This document shows, piece after piece, positions 44,995 to 54,074 of a stretch of DNA of 64,000 nt. Position 1 is the stretch's first letter, and the number at the start of each line of letters is the position of its first letter. The DNA comes from Winogradskyella thalassocola (GTDB lineage: Bacteria; Bacteroidota; Bacteroidia; Flavobacteriales; Flavobacteriaceae): positions 62,001-126,000 of the forward strand of contig NZ_FNCZ01000002.1 in assembly GCF_900099995.1 (NCBI RefSeq). Reading direction: 5' to 3'. Under the pieces are notes generated by a model that saw only the letters and a program-made list of their open reading frames with translations, was not told the origin of the DNA and searched no databases. The position numbers and the translations under genes are program-made.

Positions 44995-45561
44995 CTAACT
45001 ATTCTTTATCTTCTTCAAAATATGTTTTGCTCTTGCTTTAAATCCGGAACTTTGCATCTCATAATCCCGTTCTAAAATAATAGCGAGTTCAGGATGAATC
45101 CAATCATATTCAGTTCCTAAAAGATACAAGCTATTCATACTATAGGCTTTAGTCGCAATTTTTTCATCATTAATCATCCAATCGAAGCATGCTTCTACGA
45201 TTCTTTCTTTATGGGTTTCAGAAAGTTCTTTTTTTATCAGATTTTCGGATTTAGAATAATGAGCTTTGGTTAAGTATTCGCAAATCTTGGCAATAGGCCT
45301 CACAGCCGGATCTAAATGCACTTTTGAAATATTATTGGTAAATGTATCGAGATGTGGAATTATAGCCTCGAGATTCTCTCCACACATAAACTCAAAAACC
45401 CAAGCCGCTCGGCATGAAATTTTATTATTCACATCAAAAAGAATGTCTAAAAGTGGTGCAATCAATTCCGGATTGTCAATAACGAGATTTGCATACTTCA
45501 ATCGCATGTCGCGCGAATGATTTACATAGTTCAATTCTTCGTAAAGTTCTGCTTTGGTCAA
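44995..45561 (-). CDS. HEAT-like helical repeat protein
   Basis: 188 residues, entirely helical, no signal peptide. Repeating helical pairs such as L-I-A-P-L-L-D-I-L-F-D-V, C-R-A-A-W-V-F-E-F-M and A-T-K-A-Y-S-M-N-S-L-Y-L-L suggest an alpha-alpha superhelix. Upstream of purB in the same direction; homologues in this family are sometimes mislabelled adenylosuccinate lyase because of this position, but no lyase motif is present. Confidence 0.6.
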   Translation of the reverse strand: MTKAELYEELNYVNHSRDMRLKYANLVIDNPELIAPLLDILFDVNNKISCRAAWVFEFMCGENLEAIIPHLDTFTNNISKVHLDPAVRPIAKICEYLTKAHYSKSENLIKKELSETHKERIVEACFDWMINDEKIATKAYSMNSLYLLGTEYDWIHPELAIILERDYEMQSSGFKARAKHILKKIKNS

Positions 45562-45601
45562 TAGAAAAATGATTAATTTAGAACTTTAAAATTAATCAAT
45601 T

Positions 45602-46075
45602 ATGAAGATTATAAAAAAAATAGGCTTGTTACTTTTAATAGTATTTGTCGTTGCTCAATTTTTCGGACCGGATAAAAATGATGGAGATATGACTTCTGTA
45701 GATGTTTTTTTTACGGATACCAATCCACCAGAAGATGTTAAAATGATTCTGAAAAATGCCTGTTTAGATTGTCATAGCGATAGTACACGCTATCCTTGGT
45801 ACAATAACATTACTCCTGTAAATTATTGGTTGGCAGATCATGTAAAAGATGGAAAAAAACATTTCGACATGTCTAAATGGAGTGATTATTCCGATAAGAA
45901 AAAAGACCATAAACTCGATGAATTAATCGAAATGGTTGAGGATAAAGAAATGCCGTTAGATAGCTATACTTGGACGCATGGTGAAGCTAAATTATCGGCA
46001 GAACAAATTGAATCTGTTGTTGCTTGGGCTAATACAGTCCGTTTAAAATATGTATTTCTAAAAGAACCTCAGTAA
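45602..46075 (+). CDS. haem-binding domain protein (CxxCH)
   Basis: 157 residues. N-terminal membrane anchor (I-G-L-L-L-L-I-V-F-V-V-A), then C-L-D-C-H-S-D near residue 57 as covalent c-type haem site, followed by T-R-Y-P-W-Y-N and the W-S-D-Y segment, the pattern of the Haem_bd family (PF14376). A Met in D-K-E-M-P-L near 120 is a candidate axial ligand. Periplasmic electron-transfer or redox sensor role; specific partner unknown. Confidence 0.85.
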   Translation: MKIIKKIGLLLLIVFVVAQFFGPDKNDGDMTSVDVFFTDTNPPEDVKMILKNACLDCHSDSTRYPWYNNITPVNYWLADHVKDGKKHFDMSKWSDYSDKKKDHKLDELIEMVEDKEMPLDSYTWTHGEAKLSAEQIESVVAWANTVRLKYVFLKEPQ

Positions 46076-46124
46076 ATAAATCCAAATTCCAAAACAATTC
46101 TAATTGGAATTTTAGAATTAATAC

Positions 46125-47357
46125 ATGACGAAAAAATTGTTAGTTATCGGTTTTGTTTGGCCAGAACCTAAAAGTTCTGCCGCAGGAACGCGCATTCTTC
46201 AGTTGTTATTGCAATTTCAAAACCAAGGATTTGAAGTCACGTTTTCTTCTGCAGCTAAAACGTCTGACAATACCTTCGACTTAAACACTATAAATGTTAA
46301 AACCAAACCGATTCTTTTAAACGATTCGTCTTTTGATGCATTTGTAAAAGACTTGAGTCCTGATGTTGTGTTGTTTGATCGTTTTATGTCCGAAGAGCAA
46401 TATGGTTGGAGAGTTGCGGAGCAATGTCCTAATGCAATTCGTGTTTTAGATACTGAAGATTTTCATGGTTTACGAAAGGCTAGGGAAGTGGCTCTAAAGC
46501 AAAATGAAACCGTTAGTGTCTCTCATTTGCAAAATGATACTACCAAACGCGAAATAGCAAGTATATATCGTTGTGATCTGAGCTTAATAATCTCAGAAGC
46601 TGAAATTGATATTTTAACCAACCAGTTTAAAATTGATAAAAACTTACTCTACTATTTACCATTTCTATTAGATCCTATTTCTGAAATTGACATAAAACAA
46701 TTACCAACTTTTGAAGAAAGACAACATTTTGTAACGATTGGTAATTTTCTTCATGCTCCAAATTATGATGCCGTGTTGTATTTAAAGCAAACGATTTGGC
46801 CATTAGTAAGGAAACAATTACCAAAAGCAGAACTTCATATTTATGGTTCTTATGAATCGCAAAAAGTAACACAGCTCAATAACAGTAAAGAAGGGTTTTT
46901 AATAAAAGGTTTTGCAGAAGATGTCAATGAGGTTATGCAAAATGCTAAGGCCTGTTTTGCTTCTCTGCGTTTTGGAGCGGGACTTAAAGGGAAACTTGTA
47001 GATGCGATGCAAAACGGAACTCCTTGTGTTATGACGAACATTGCAGCAGAGGGTATGTTTGGTGATTTTAGTGAGAATGGGTTTATAGCAGATAAACCTG
47101 AAACTTTCGTTGAGAAAGCCGTAGCACTTTATACTAATGCAGAACTTTGGCAAGAGAAGCAGCAAAATGGATTTGGGGTTTTAAATCGACGCTTTAATAA
47201 AACTGATTTTGAAAACGCATTTACATCTAAAATAATAGAACTGTCTACCAATCTAAATGCACATCGTGAAAACAACTTTATAGGGCAATTATTTATGCAC
47301 CAATCTATGCAGAGCTCTAAGTATATGAGTAAATGGATTGAGGCTAAGAATAAATAA
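46125..47357 (+). CDS. glycosyltransferase, GT4-like
   Basis: 410 residues, GT-B fold: N-terminal S-S-A-A-G-T-R-I-L-Q acceptor domain and C-terminal domain with G-N-F-L-H-A-P-N-Y-D, L-H-I-Y-G-S-Y and the F-A-S-L-R-F-G-A-G-L-K-G-K segment that holds the nucleotide-sugar Glu/Lys region. No membrane segment. Donor and acceptor unknown. Ends 10 bases from the convergent LRR gene. Confidence 0.78.
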   Translation: MTKKLLVIGFVWPEPKSSAAGTRILQLLLQFQNQGFEVTFSSAAKTSDNTFDLNTINVKTKPILLNDSSFDAFVKDLSPDVVLFDRFMSEEQYGWRVAEQCPNAIRVLDTEDFHGLRKAREVALKQNETVSVSHLQNDTTKREIASIYRCDLSLIISEAEIDILTNQFKIDKNLLYYLPFLLDPISEIDIKQLPTFEERQHFVTIGNFLHAPNYDAVLYLKQTIWPLVRKQLPKAELHIYGSYESQKVTQLNNSKEGFLIKGFAEDVNEVMQNAKACFASLRFGAGLKGKLVDAMQNGTPCVMTNIAAEGMFGDFSENGFIADKPETFVEKAVALYTNAELWQEKQQNGFGVLNRRFNKTDFENAFTSKIIELSTNLNAHRENNFIGQLFMHQSMQSSKYMSKWIEAKNK

Positions 47358-47367
47358 ACTAACGCTA

Positions 47368-50328
47368 TTATTTTATAATCTGCTTATTTATTTCTCCGAA
47401 ATGCGTTTTTAGATTTAAAATATAAATACCATCTTTAAGTGGACTTAAATCGAGCTCATTTGTGTTTTCTCTTTGTTCTAATAGTAATTGACCAGACAAA
47501 GTGTACATGGAAATAGATTGTATTGAAGAGGTCCCTTTTATTCTCAAAATATCCTTAACCGGATTTGGGTAAATTTGAATATCATTTCTGTTAACGTCAT
47601 CAATATTTAATCTTTCGCTTACAATTTCTGTCGAATAAGTATTGGTAATTATTGGAAAATTATAATCAAAGAATATATCAGCTTTACTTTCAAATGTATC
47701 GCCTAAAGCTAAGGTCGGTAATGTTTTAATTTTGAATACAACATAACCATCGTTGTTTTCATCATCAAATGGAAGTTCAATGTTTTCAAAAATAAACTCA
47801 ACTTCATTACTATTTGCTATTTTGGTGATGTAACTATGGCTGCTATCTAGAGGTGCCAAACTGGTTATATCAAATTTAGTTTCATCAATTATAGTTTTTA
47901 CTACAATGTTTATTGCAGATGCAGAGCCTGTATTTTCAAATCTAATTTTATAGTGTACATCTCTACCAACTTCACTTTCTATAATTTGAGGGCCTTCTAA
48001 ACAAGTAATATCATTGGGGTCAAACGAGTTAACTACTAACTGTTTTAATGACATTATATTATTAACAGCGGTTTCATCATCTGCAATTGGGTTTGCTATG
48101 GCTTGAAATGAAATATAATCTGAATTATTTAAAGGAAAAGTTGGATGTGTTGGTGTATTTAGATTCATTGTTACCAAAATTGAGCTGTTTTCAAAAGGCT
48201 CTAGATTGGTGTATTCCCATGTTAGGACACTACTAAGATTAGTCGTTATTGCTGGCATTGAAGTTACAAAATCCATTAAGTCATCATCAAATGTTAATGT
48301 TACATTTCCAGATAAAGTTGTGTTTCCAACATTTTTGTAAATAATTTTATAAGTTGAATCAAATCCTGGGCGAGCTGCTGATAATGGAATGATATAAACC
48401 TGTAAATCATTCTTAATGCCATTAGGAGTAATACAAAAATCCTGAGTGTAAGGACTGCTTTCGTCGGGAAAATTTACTGAGATATTTTCTGGACTAATTG
48501 AGAAGTAATCATCATTAAGAAGATTTGGTGTTATAGTATAATTTCCCACTTCTAGTGGAATGCTATAACTTCCGTTAATGTTTGAAATGCTAATCCCTTC
48601 AACGGTACCATCTGAAATTGAATACATTAAATTAGGATATATTGGGTCAGTGGCATCGCAGCCATCAGAATTAGAATCGAATTTATTTTCGCCTTCTACA
48701 ACGAAAAACTCACCTCCTGGTACAAAAGAGCAATATGTATTTATATTACAGCTTTGAGGTATTAAGTTAGTTACAAAATCTATTTCATCAGCATCAGCGC
48801 ACATGTAGGTTAGATTTGGAACATTGACTAAAGTAATTGCATTTGAATAAATAGAAGGTTCCATGATATGTCCATTCTTAATGTTTATATAAAGAAGATT
48901 TAAATTATTAGTGATGCTAAAACGGCTTACAGCTGAGCTACTCAGATCTAATATTGAGAATCCAGTATTACTAATGGATAGCCTATCAATGGTATTATTA
49001 TGAAGATTCAAATTTGTTAATGGGTTTCCACTTAAGTTTAAAGTGCCTGAGACCGTTACATTAGATAATTCAAAATTATCTAATTGGTTTTCTACTAAAT
49101 TGAAGTTTTCTATAGTTTCTAATAGAGGGACATTAATACTAGTTAATGAATTATAATTAACATCTAAGTTGCTCGCAGTAACTAAATTTGGCAGATTTAA
49201 TTCTGTAAGCTGATTATTGTTAAGGTAGACGCCTCCATCTGTTAAGCTGTTTAGGTTTATTGAATTTAAATCATCATTTGTTGTATAAACAGATACACCT
49301 CCAGTTTCTAAAGATTCTAATTCAATTTGTTGTACATCTCCAGAAATTGATACACTACCATTTTGGAAGCTAGGGAGGCTTATTATTGGAGAATCATAAT
49401 TAAGATTCATACCATCACTTAAATTATTGAAACTACTTAGATTAACATCCATAATATTACCAGGATTATAAATTAGAATTCTTTCTACAGAATACTCTAA
49501 ACTTGAAAAATTTATGGTTTCTAAGCTAGTACTATAAATACTTATTTCATCAGATGAAGTAATGTACATTTCATTCGAAACAACGTTACTTAGATTTAGA
49601 TCAGTTACGGTGTCATTTCCTCTAAACCTAAAGCCATGGATATAAGTTAAGTTACTTAAATCGATATCTAAGATATTATTATCATTAATAATCATAGATT
49701 GATTAACCGTAACTAGATTAGATAAATCAATAGTCATAGGTAGTACCGAGTCATTGTCTGTAATAAATAAATTACTACCAATGCTAGTTAGGCTGCTTAA
49801 GTCTAAGTTTATAGTTGTATTAGATGTCGTTGCGTTATATCGATAAACGAAGCGACCACCAACAGTTATTAAATTAGATAAATCTATGGATTCAAGGTTA
49901 GGATTTAAATCAAAGGTTATATGTCTAGTAACAGATGTAAGTTGTCCTAAACTAATAGACGTCAGGTTGGGATTGCTTGAAATTTCTAATTCACTGATTT
50001 GAGAAATAAAGCTTAAGTCTATAGTAGTTAAATTTGTGTTTTCTAACAAAATTTCGTTTAAATTAGTAAAAGCCGCTATCCCTTCTGCTGATGTTGCTAA
50101 GCAGTTTTCATTTATTTCTAGCATAAAAACAGCTTCAGCTTCAGAAATTTGTATTTCTCCATCATTATTAATGTCTACAACAGATTCTGGATATCCATCG
50201 TTGTTTAGATCAGCACAGATAGAGCTTAGTAAGTAATTTTTGAAATTTGGATCTTCAAAAGTCACGTTTTGACTAAATAAATCTAAAAAGCAAAATAGTA
50301 AGAATGATGTAAGAAAAAAGTGTTTCAT
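47368..50328 (-). CDS. large secreted leucine-rich protein with T9SS type A sorting domain
   Basis: 986 residues. Signal peptide (L-F-S-Q), N-terminal EF-hand-like D-I-N-N-D-G-E-I-Q-I-S-E-A-E, then about 450 residues of irregular leucine-rich repeats (I-D-L-S-N-L-x-x-V, L-N-L-S-G-N-P-L). A cysteine-containing joint (C-A-D-A-D-E-I, Q-S-C-N-I-N) leads to a conserved-repeat region with D-P-N-D-I-T-C-L-E-G-P near 785 and V-H-Y-K-I-R-F-E-N-T-G, and the C-terminal sorting domain (I-Y-P-N-P-V-K-D, G-I-Y-I-L-N-L). Predicted surface adhesin-like protein. Confidence 0.88.
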   Translation of the reverse strand: MKHFFLTSFLLFCFLDLFSQNVTFEDPNFKNYLLSSICADLNNDGYPESVVDINNDGEIQISEAEAVFMLEINENCLATSAEGIAAFTNLNEILLENTNLTTIDLSFISQISELEISSNPNLTSISLGQLTSVTRHITFDLNPNLESIDLSNLITVGGRFVYRYNATTSNTTINLDLSSLTSIGSNLFITDNDSVLPMTIDLSNLVTVNQSMIINDNNILDIDLSNLTYIHGFRFRGNDTVTDLNLSNVVSNEMYITSSDEISIYSTSLETINFSSLEYSVERILIYNPGNIMDVNLSSFNNLSDGMNLNYDSPIISLPSFQNGSVSISGDVQQIELESLETGGVSVYTTNDDLNSINLNSLTDGGVYLNNNQLTELNLPNLVTASNLDVNYNSLTSINVPLLETIENFNLVENQLDNFELSNVTVSGTLNLSGNPLTNLNLHNNTIDRLSISNTGFSILDLSSSAVSRFSITNNLNLLYINIKNGHIMEPSIYSNAITLVNVPNLTYMCADADEIDFVTNLIPQSCNINTYCSFVPGGEFFVVEGENKFDSNSDGCDATDPIYPNLMYSISDGTVEGISISNINGSYSIPLEVGNYTITPNLLNDDYFSISPENISVNFPDESSPYTQDFCITPNGIKNDLQVYIIPLSAARPGFDSTYKIIYKNVGNTTLSGNVTLTFDDDLMDFVTSMPAITTNLSSVLTWEYTNLEPFENSSILVTMNLNTPTHPTFPLNNSDYISFQAIANPIADDETAVNNIMSLKQLVVNSFDPNDITCLEGPQIIESEVGRDVHYKIRFENTGSASAINIVVKTIIDETKFDITSLAPLDSSHSYITKIANSNEVEFIFENIELPFDDENNDGYVVFKIKTLPTLALGDTFESKADIFFDYNFPIITNTYSTEIVSERLNIDDVNRNDIQIYPNPVKDILRIKGTSSIQSISMYTLSGQLLLEQRENTNELDLSPLKDGIYILNLKTHFGEINKQIIK

Positions 50329-50485
50329 TGGTTAGTAGCTTGAGAGACAATAATAAACATATTTAGTTCAAACTTTAGACATCAATTCATTTTTTTTCGA
50401 TTAACTACAATAAATAAATACATCGATTAATTAAAAGGAGATAGAAAAAGGGATTGTGACTAAGGCCTTATATTCTTATCGTAAA

Positions 50486-50575
50486 TTATGCTAGTGCCCC
50501 AGTAAAAATAGCCACATAATATAAACCTGTGATAATAAAAACAACACCAGATACGATACGCATGACTTTTTTCAA
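50486..50575 (-). pseudogene. 29-codon fragment resembling the C-terminal helix of a CcdA/ArsG-like transporter
   Basis: Reads (TTG)K-K-V-M-R-I-V-S-G-V-V-F-I-I-T-G-L-Y-Y-V then ends T-G-A-L-A stop, with ATG at 50563. The pattern R-x-x-G-V-x-F-I-x-x-G-x-Y-Y is typical of the last helix of CcdA-like and ArsG-like membrane transporters. No upstream portion of such a gene is present: the permease stop is 25 bases before. Either a truncated remnant or a genuine small membrane peptide. The rest of the gap 50329-50600 shows nothing clear. Confidence 0.35.
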
Positions 50576-50600
50576 TTTTAGTGATTTTGTTATTTATAGT

Positions 50601-51575
50601 TTATAGTAATATGTTGAATACAAAGCCTGAAAGCATAATACACAGCGTCACCACACCAAAAAAGATGGCAATTAATTTTAATGACATTACTTTTTTTAGC
50701 AAGGTTGCTTCTGGAATAGACAAGCCTACTGTGGCCATCATAAAGGCTATGGCTGTACCTAACGGCACTCCTTTAGCTACAAAAACTTGGATAACAGGCA
50801 CAATACCTGCAGCGTTGGCATACATGGGGACAGCAACGAGTACAGCAAGTGGAACCGTCCACCATTCTCCACCTCCTAAATACGCATTAAAAAAGTTTTC
50901 TGGAACATAACCATGCATCGCTGCACCAATGGCAATTCCTATAATGACATAAACGAGTACACCTTTTACAATATCCCAAGCTCCGTTTGTGATTTCAGGT
51001 AAGCGTTGGTAGAACGTTCTTTTCTCTTCTAGAAATTCGGCTTGCTGCATTTTGTTGTGAAGAATCTGTTTTACCCAATCTGAAAGTAAAGGTTCAAGAT
51101 TAAATTTACCCAGCAGCCAACCTCCAATGGTTCCTAATAAAATACCTGAAACGATGTAAATTAATGTTGCTTTTAATCCAAACATGCCAATAAACATGGC
51201 TACAGCAACCTCATTGACTAATGGTGAGGTGATTAAAAAGGAAAAGGTGACCCCTAAAGGAATTCCTCCTTGTACAAAACCAATAAAAAGTGGTACAGAA
51301 GAGCAGGAACAAAAAGGTGTTATGGCGCCAAACACAGAAGAAAAAAAGTATTCTAAACCGTAAAGCTTTTTTCTGTTCAGATAATCTTTTAGGCGTTCAA
51401 CAGGAAAATACGTATTCACAATGCCCATGATGAAAACGATAACGAAAAGTAGAATCAGAATTTTTAGTGTATCGTAAACAAAGAAGTTGAGGGCAACTCC
51501 CAAATGGGATTCTGCACCAATTCCGAATACGGAATAAATTAGCCAATCTGCAAAATGTTGTAACCAATCAAACAT
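50601..51575 (-). CDS. permease, UPF0718/ArsP-like
   Basis: 324 residues with eight to nine membrane helices. F-G-A-I-T-P-F-C-S-C-S-S-V-P-L-F-I-G near residue 85-102 and T-S-P-L-V-N-E-V-A near 120 are the hallmark of this permease family, which includes ArsP, an exporter of trivalent organoarsenicals; others in the family handle other soft metals. It overlaps the OsmC gene by 8 bases and is the last full gene of an ArsR-headed operon. Confidence 0.82.
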   Translation of the reverse strand: MFDWLQHFADWLIYSVFGIGAESHLGVALNFFVYDTLKILILLFVIVFIMGIVNTYFPVERLKDYLNRKKLYGLEYFFSSVFGAITPFCSCSSVPLFIGFVQGGIPLGVTFSFLITSPLVNEVAVAMFIGMFGLKATLIYIVSGILLGTIGGWLLGKFNLEPLLSDWVKQILHNKMQQAEFLEEKRTFYQRLPEITNGAWDIVKGVLVYVIIGIAIGAAMHGYVPENFFNAYLGGGEWWTVPLAVLVAVPMYANAAGIVPVIQVFVAKGVPLGTAIAFMMATVGLSIPEATLLKKVMSLKLIAIFFGVVTLCIMLSGFVFNILL

Positions 51576-51975
51576 CGTTTTGTGTTTTAATAGTGCCTGA
51601 AATAGAACACGATAATTTTATGGTATTATAAATGGTTCCGAACTTTTCAATGTTCTTTTTTAGTAAACCGACATTCAACTTTTCGTCGTTGGTGTAAATG
51701 GTTAAATCATAGCTAATGTTTTCCATTCTTGGAGGATTTTCAAGACGTGTAGCACTAACATTAAGTGCCGTTTTTGAATAGTTGAACTTCATCATCGCTG
51801 AAAAACGTTCCACATTTTTAAGCATGCAAGCCGCAAATGATCCTAAGAATAGTTCTGCCGGATTGGGTAAAACATCAGCTTTTTTTGATGTCGTTCCAAA
51901 ATCTATGTCAGATTCTTTTATATGAATAATGGCATCCTCATTTGGAAGAGAGGACGCTTTGATGTGATAATTCAT
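51568..51975 (-). CDS. OsmC family protein
   Basis: 135 residues. OsmC/Ohr fold with N-P-A-E-L-F-L-G-S-F-A-A-C-M-L-K (first redox Cys near 54) and S-C-S-I-S-G-T near 125 (second Cys). Such pairs reduce hydroperoxides in Ohr/OsmC proteins. Its place inside an ArsR-thioredoxin-permease operon suggests thiol chemistry linked to metal or arsenic stress, by inference. Confidence 0.82.
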   Translation of the reverse strand: MNYHIKASSLPNEDAIIHIKESDIDFGTTSKKADVLPNPAELFLGSFAACMLKNVERFSAMMKFNYSKTALNVSATRLENPPRMENISYDLTIYTNDEKLNVGLLKKNIEKFGTIYNTIKLSCSISGTIKTQNDV

Positions 51976-51986
51976 AACCGTTCATT

Positions 51987-52223
51987 TTAATTTAAAAGCG
52001 CCAATACTTCAGCTTTTGAAGGGACACGGCCTTTTATTGTAATAACATCATCGATGACTAAAGCAGGAGTCGTCATGACATTGAATTTCATAATTTCCAT
52101 AATATCCTCAACTTTTTCAATCGTGGCATCAATGCTGTTTTCTGAAACGACGTCTTTAACAACACTAGTCATTGATTTACATTTTGGACAGCCAGTACCT
52201 AATATTTTAATTACTTTACTCAT
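51987..52223 (-). CDS. small thioredoxin-fold protein (redox-active disulfide protein)
   Basis: 78 residues. G-T-G-C-P-K-C-K-S-M gives a CxxC active site near residues 11-14; V-M-T-T-P-A-L-V-I-D is the cis-proline loop. This is the TM0996/MTH895 family of minimal thioredoxins, frequently encoded next to UPF0718 permeases and ArsR regulators. Cytoplasmic. Confidence 0.9.
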   Translation of the reverse strand: MSKVIKILGTGCPKCKSMTSVVKDVVSENSIDATIEKVEDIMEIMKFNVMTTPALVIDDVITIKGRVPSKAEVLALLN

Positions 52224-52275
52224 AACATTAGAATTTGTTTATCGCCAATAAGCGATTTGATTTTTTAAAAAAATA

Positions 52276-52581
52276 TCAATCGAAAAAATTTTGAAATAGT
52301 GATTTTGCAATGTTCCAATTTTCCTGATTAATACAGTATTTTATTTTAGGTGATTTTAATTCGCCTTGAATTAAACCAGCGTTTTTTAATTCTTTTAAAT
52401 GTTGTGAAACTGTAGATTGCGCCAAAGGAAATACATCTACTAAGTCACCTGTAAAACAACACGATTGACTTTCTAAATGTTTCAATATGGCTATACGTGT
52501 TGGATGAGCTAAAGCCTTAGCAAATTTAGCTAATGCTTCGGTATTCTCCTTGTATTCTATAGTTTCTAAAGTTCTTTTCAT
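52276..52581 (-). CDS. ArsR family transcriptional regulator
   Basis: 101 residues, winged helix: A-K-A-L-A-H-P-T-R-I-A-I-L-K-H-L, recognition helix Q-S-T-V-S-Q-H-L-K-E-L-K, wing G-L-I-Q-G-E-L. A vicinal Cys pair S-C-C-F-T-G-D-L at about 41-42 sits where ArsR-type As/Sb ligands occur. A perfect operator-like palindrome lies 8 bases upstream of its ATG. First gene of the thioredoxin-OsmC-permease operon. Confidence 0.9.
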   Translation of the reverse strand: MKRTLETIEYKENTEALAKFAKALAHPTRIAILKHLESQSCCFTGDLVDVFPLAQSTVSQHLKELKNAGLIQGELKSPKIKYCINQENWNIAKSLFQNFFD

Positions 52582-52588
52582 ATCTCTT

Positions 52589-52604
52589 ATCGTAAAGATA
52601 CGAT
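52589..52604. promoter_or_regulatory. operator palindrome of the ArsR-family operon
   Basis: ATCGTA-AAGA-TACGAT, a perfect 6-bp inverted repeat with a 4-base spacer. On the minus strand it contains TATCTTTA, close to the TAnnTTTG -7 element, so a bound repressor would occlude RNA polymerase. Confidence 0.6.
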
Positions 52605-52732
52605 TGATTTTTAAATTTTCATAATATGTAAGTGGATATGTCGTTAAGTTTTTTTATAATTCATCTTGTTTTTTGATGACATTTAATCAGTTTCACGATA
52701 CAATAGTATAATCTAAAAATTAAATTACTATT

Positions 52733-53251
52733 ATGAGAACAAAACTTAAAAATGTCGTCGTCTTTGTTTGTGTTTTATGCTTTATGGCTTGCTCATCAGA
52801 TGATGATAATTCGGACTCCGATTTAGGTCCTGAAGGAACGTGGTTACTAACGTCACTAAGTGTTGAAACTGCTTTTGATTTTAACACCGATGGTACGGCT
52901 ACGAGAGATTTATTTGAAGAAACACCTTGCTATGATGGTGATTTTGTAAGCTTTGAAAGTGAAGGCGAAGCCAGAGTCGTAAGTGCCTTAACTTTTATTT
53001 CTCCTAATGTGATCAGTGCAACAGATTATTCTTATGATTTTGAATGTCTCACAGGTTTCGATGTAGAAACGAATTGGTCTCAATCGGGAAATACCGTTAC
53101 CATACAGCTACAAGGTAATGATGTTTTTGGAACCATCACAGGAAACACTTTGACCGTTTTTATTCCAAATTTCTTTCAAATGGAATTGTATAATGGTACA
53201 GATTATTATGATGTTACAGAAGATGTAACCTTAATTTATATTAAAGAATAA
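52733..53251 (+). CDS. lipocalin-like lipoprotein, paralogue of 17873-18376
   Basis: 172 residues. Lipobox F-M-A-C-S-S followed by an Asp/Ser linker. Mature part G-T-W-L-L-T-S, D-F-N-T-D-G-T, acidic-Cys segment E-E-T-P-C-Y and end L-I-Y-I-K-E parallel the protein encoded at 17873-18376. Function unknown; stand-alone gene with a following hairpin. Confidence 0.75.
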   Translation: MRTKLKNVVVFVCVLCFMACSSDDDNSDSDLGPEGTWLLTSLSVETAFDFNTDGTATRDLFEETPCYDGDFVSFESEGEARVVSALTFISPNVISATDYSYDFECLTGFDVETNWSQSGNTVTIQLQGNDVFGTITGNTLTVFIPNFFQMELYNGTDYYDVTEDVTLIYIKE

Positions 53252-53268
53252 TAATGGTTGAGTTAGGT

Positions 53269-53310
53269 TAAAAGCCATGAATTAATTTGAATTAATGGCT
53301 TTTCTTTTTT
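53269..53310. terminator. probable terminator
   Basis: AAAAGCCAT / ATGGCTTTT arms (about 53270-53278 and 53295-53303) followed by a T-rich run; between convergent genes. Confidence 0.6.
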
Positions 53311-53987
53311 TAGGATAAAATCCTTAATAGCTCTTTTGTGCCAACTGTTGCAGACGATGGAATAACCGTTATTTTTCCTCCACTGCTAATTGCTGGTTTG
53401 GGGTCAATATAATAAATTGGTGTTTCAATTGGAGCATAATCCATTAATCCTGCAGCAGGATAAACTTGCATACTTGTTCCGATGATTACAAGAATATCGG
53501 CTTGTTGGCAAACTTCCATGGCGTTTTCAATCATAGGAACGGCTTCCCCAAACCATACAATATGGGGGCGGAGTTGATAACCGCTTTCACAATGATCTCC
53601 TAAATGAAGGTCTTCGGTCCATACTGTAATGTCGTTCTCATTTTTGGTACTTCGTATTTTTCGTAATTCTCCATGTAAATGTATAATGTTGCTACTACCT
53701 GCACGTTCGTGTAAATCATCTACATTTTGAGTGATTATAGTGACTTCATAATCGGTTTCAAGAGCTACTAGATCTTTGTGTGCTTGGTTAGGTTCAACCT
53801 CATTTAGCTGTTGTCGTCTTTGATTATAAAAATTTAAAACCAATTCTGGATTGCGCTTAAAGCCTTCTGGTGTGGCGACCTCCATAACGTCGTGCCCTTC
53901 CCAAAGGCCATCAGCATCTCTAAATGTTTTTATGCCACTTTCGGCACTCATGCCAGCTCCTGTTAATACGACGATGTGTTTTTTCAT
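53310..53987 (-). CDS. cobB: NAD-dependent sirtuin deacylase without zinc cysteines
   Basis: 225 residues. G-A-G-M-S-A-E-S-G-I (10-19), F-R-D-A-D-G-L-W, Q-N-V-D-D-L-H and catalytic His in H-L-H-G-E-L near 123 are intact. F-Y-N-Q-R-R near 55 provides the Tyr/Arg pair associated with desuccinylase/demalonylase activity (SIRT5 class). Between the catalytic His and R-P-H-I-V-W-F-G only one Cys remains, so the usual four-Cys zinc site is absent. Confidence 0.9.
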   Translation of the reverse strand: MKKHIVVLTGAGMSAESGIKTFRDADGLWEGHDVMEVATPEGFKRNPELVLNFYNQRRQQLNEVEPNQAHKDLVALETDYEVTIITQNVDDLHERAGSSNIIHLHGELRKIRSTKNENDITVWTEDLHLGDHCESGYQLRPHIVWFGEAVPMIENAMEVCQQADILVIIGTSMQVYPAAGLMDYAPIETPIYYIDPKPAISSGGKITVIPSSATVGTKELLRILS

Positions 53988-54074
53988 AGACTAAAAATAA
54001 TATTTTTATGTATTTAAATAGATTGTCAGAGTATACTTCTTTATTATGAAACTATATTTTATATTTTTGAGTTT

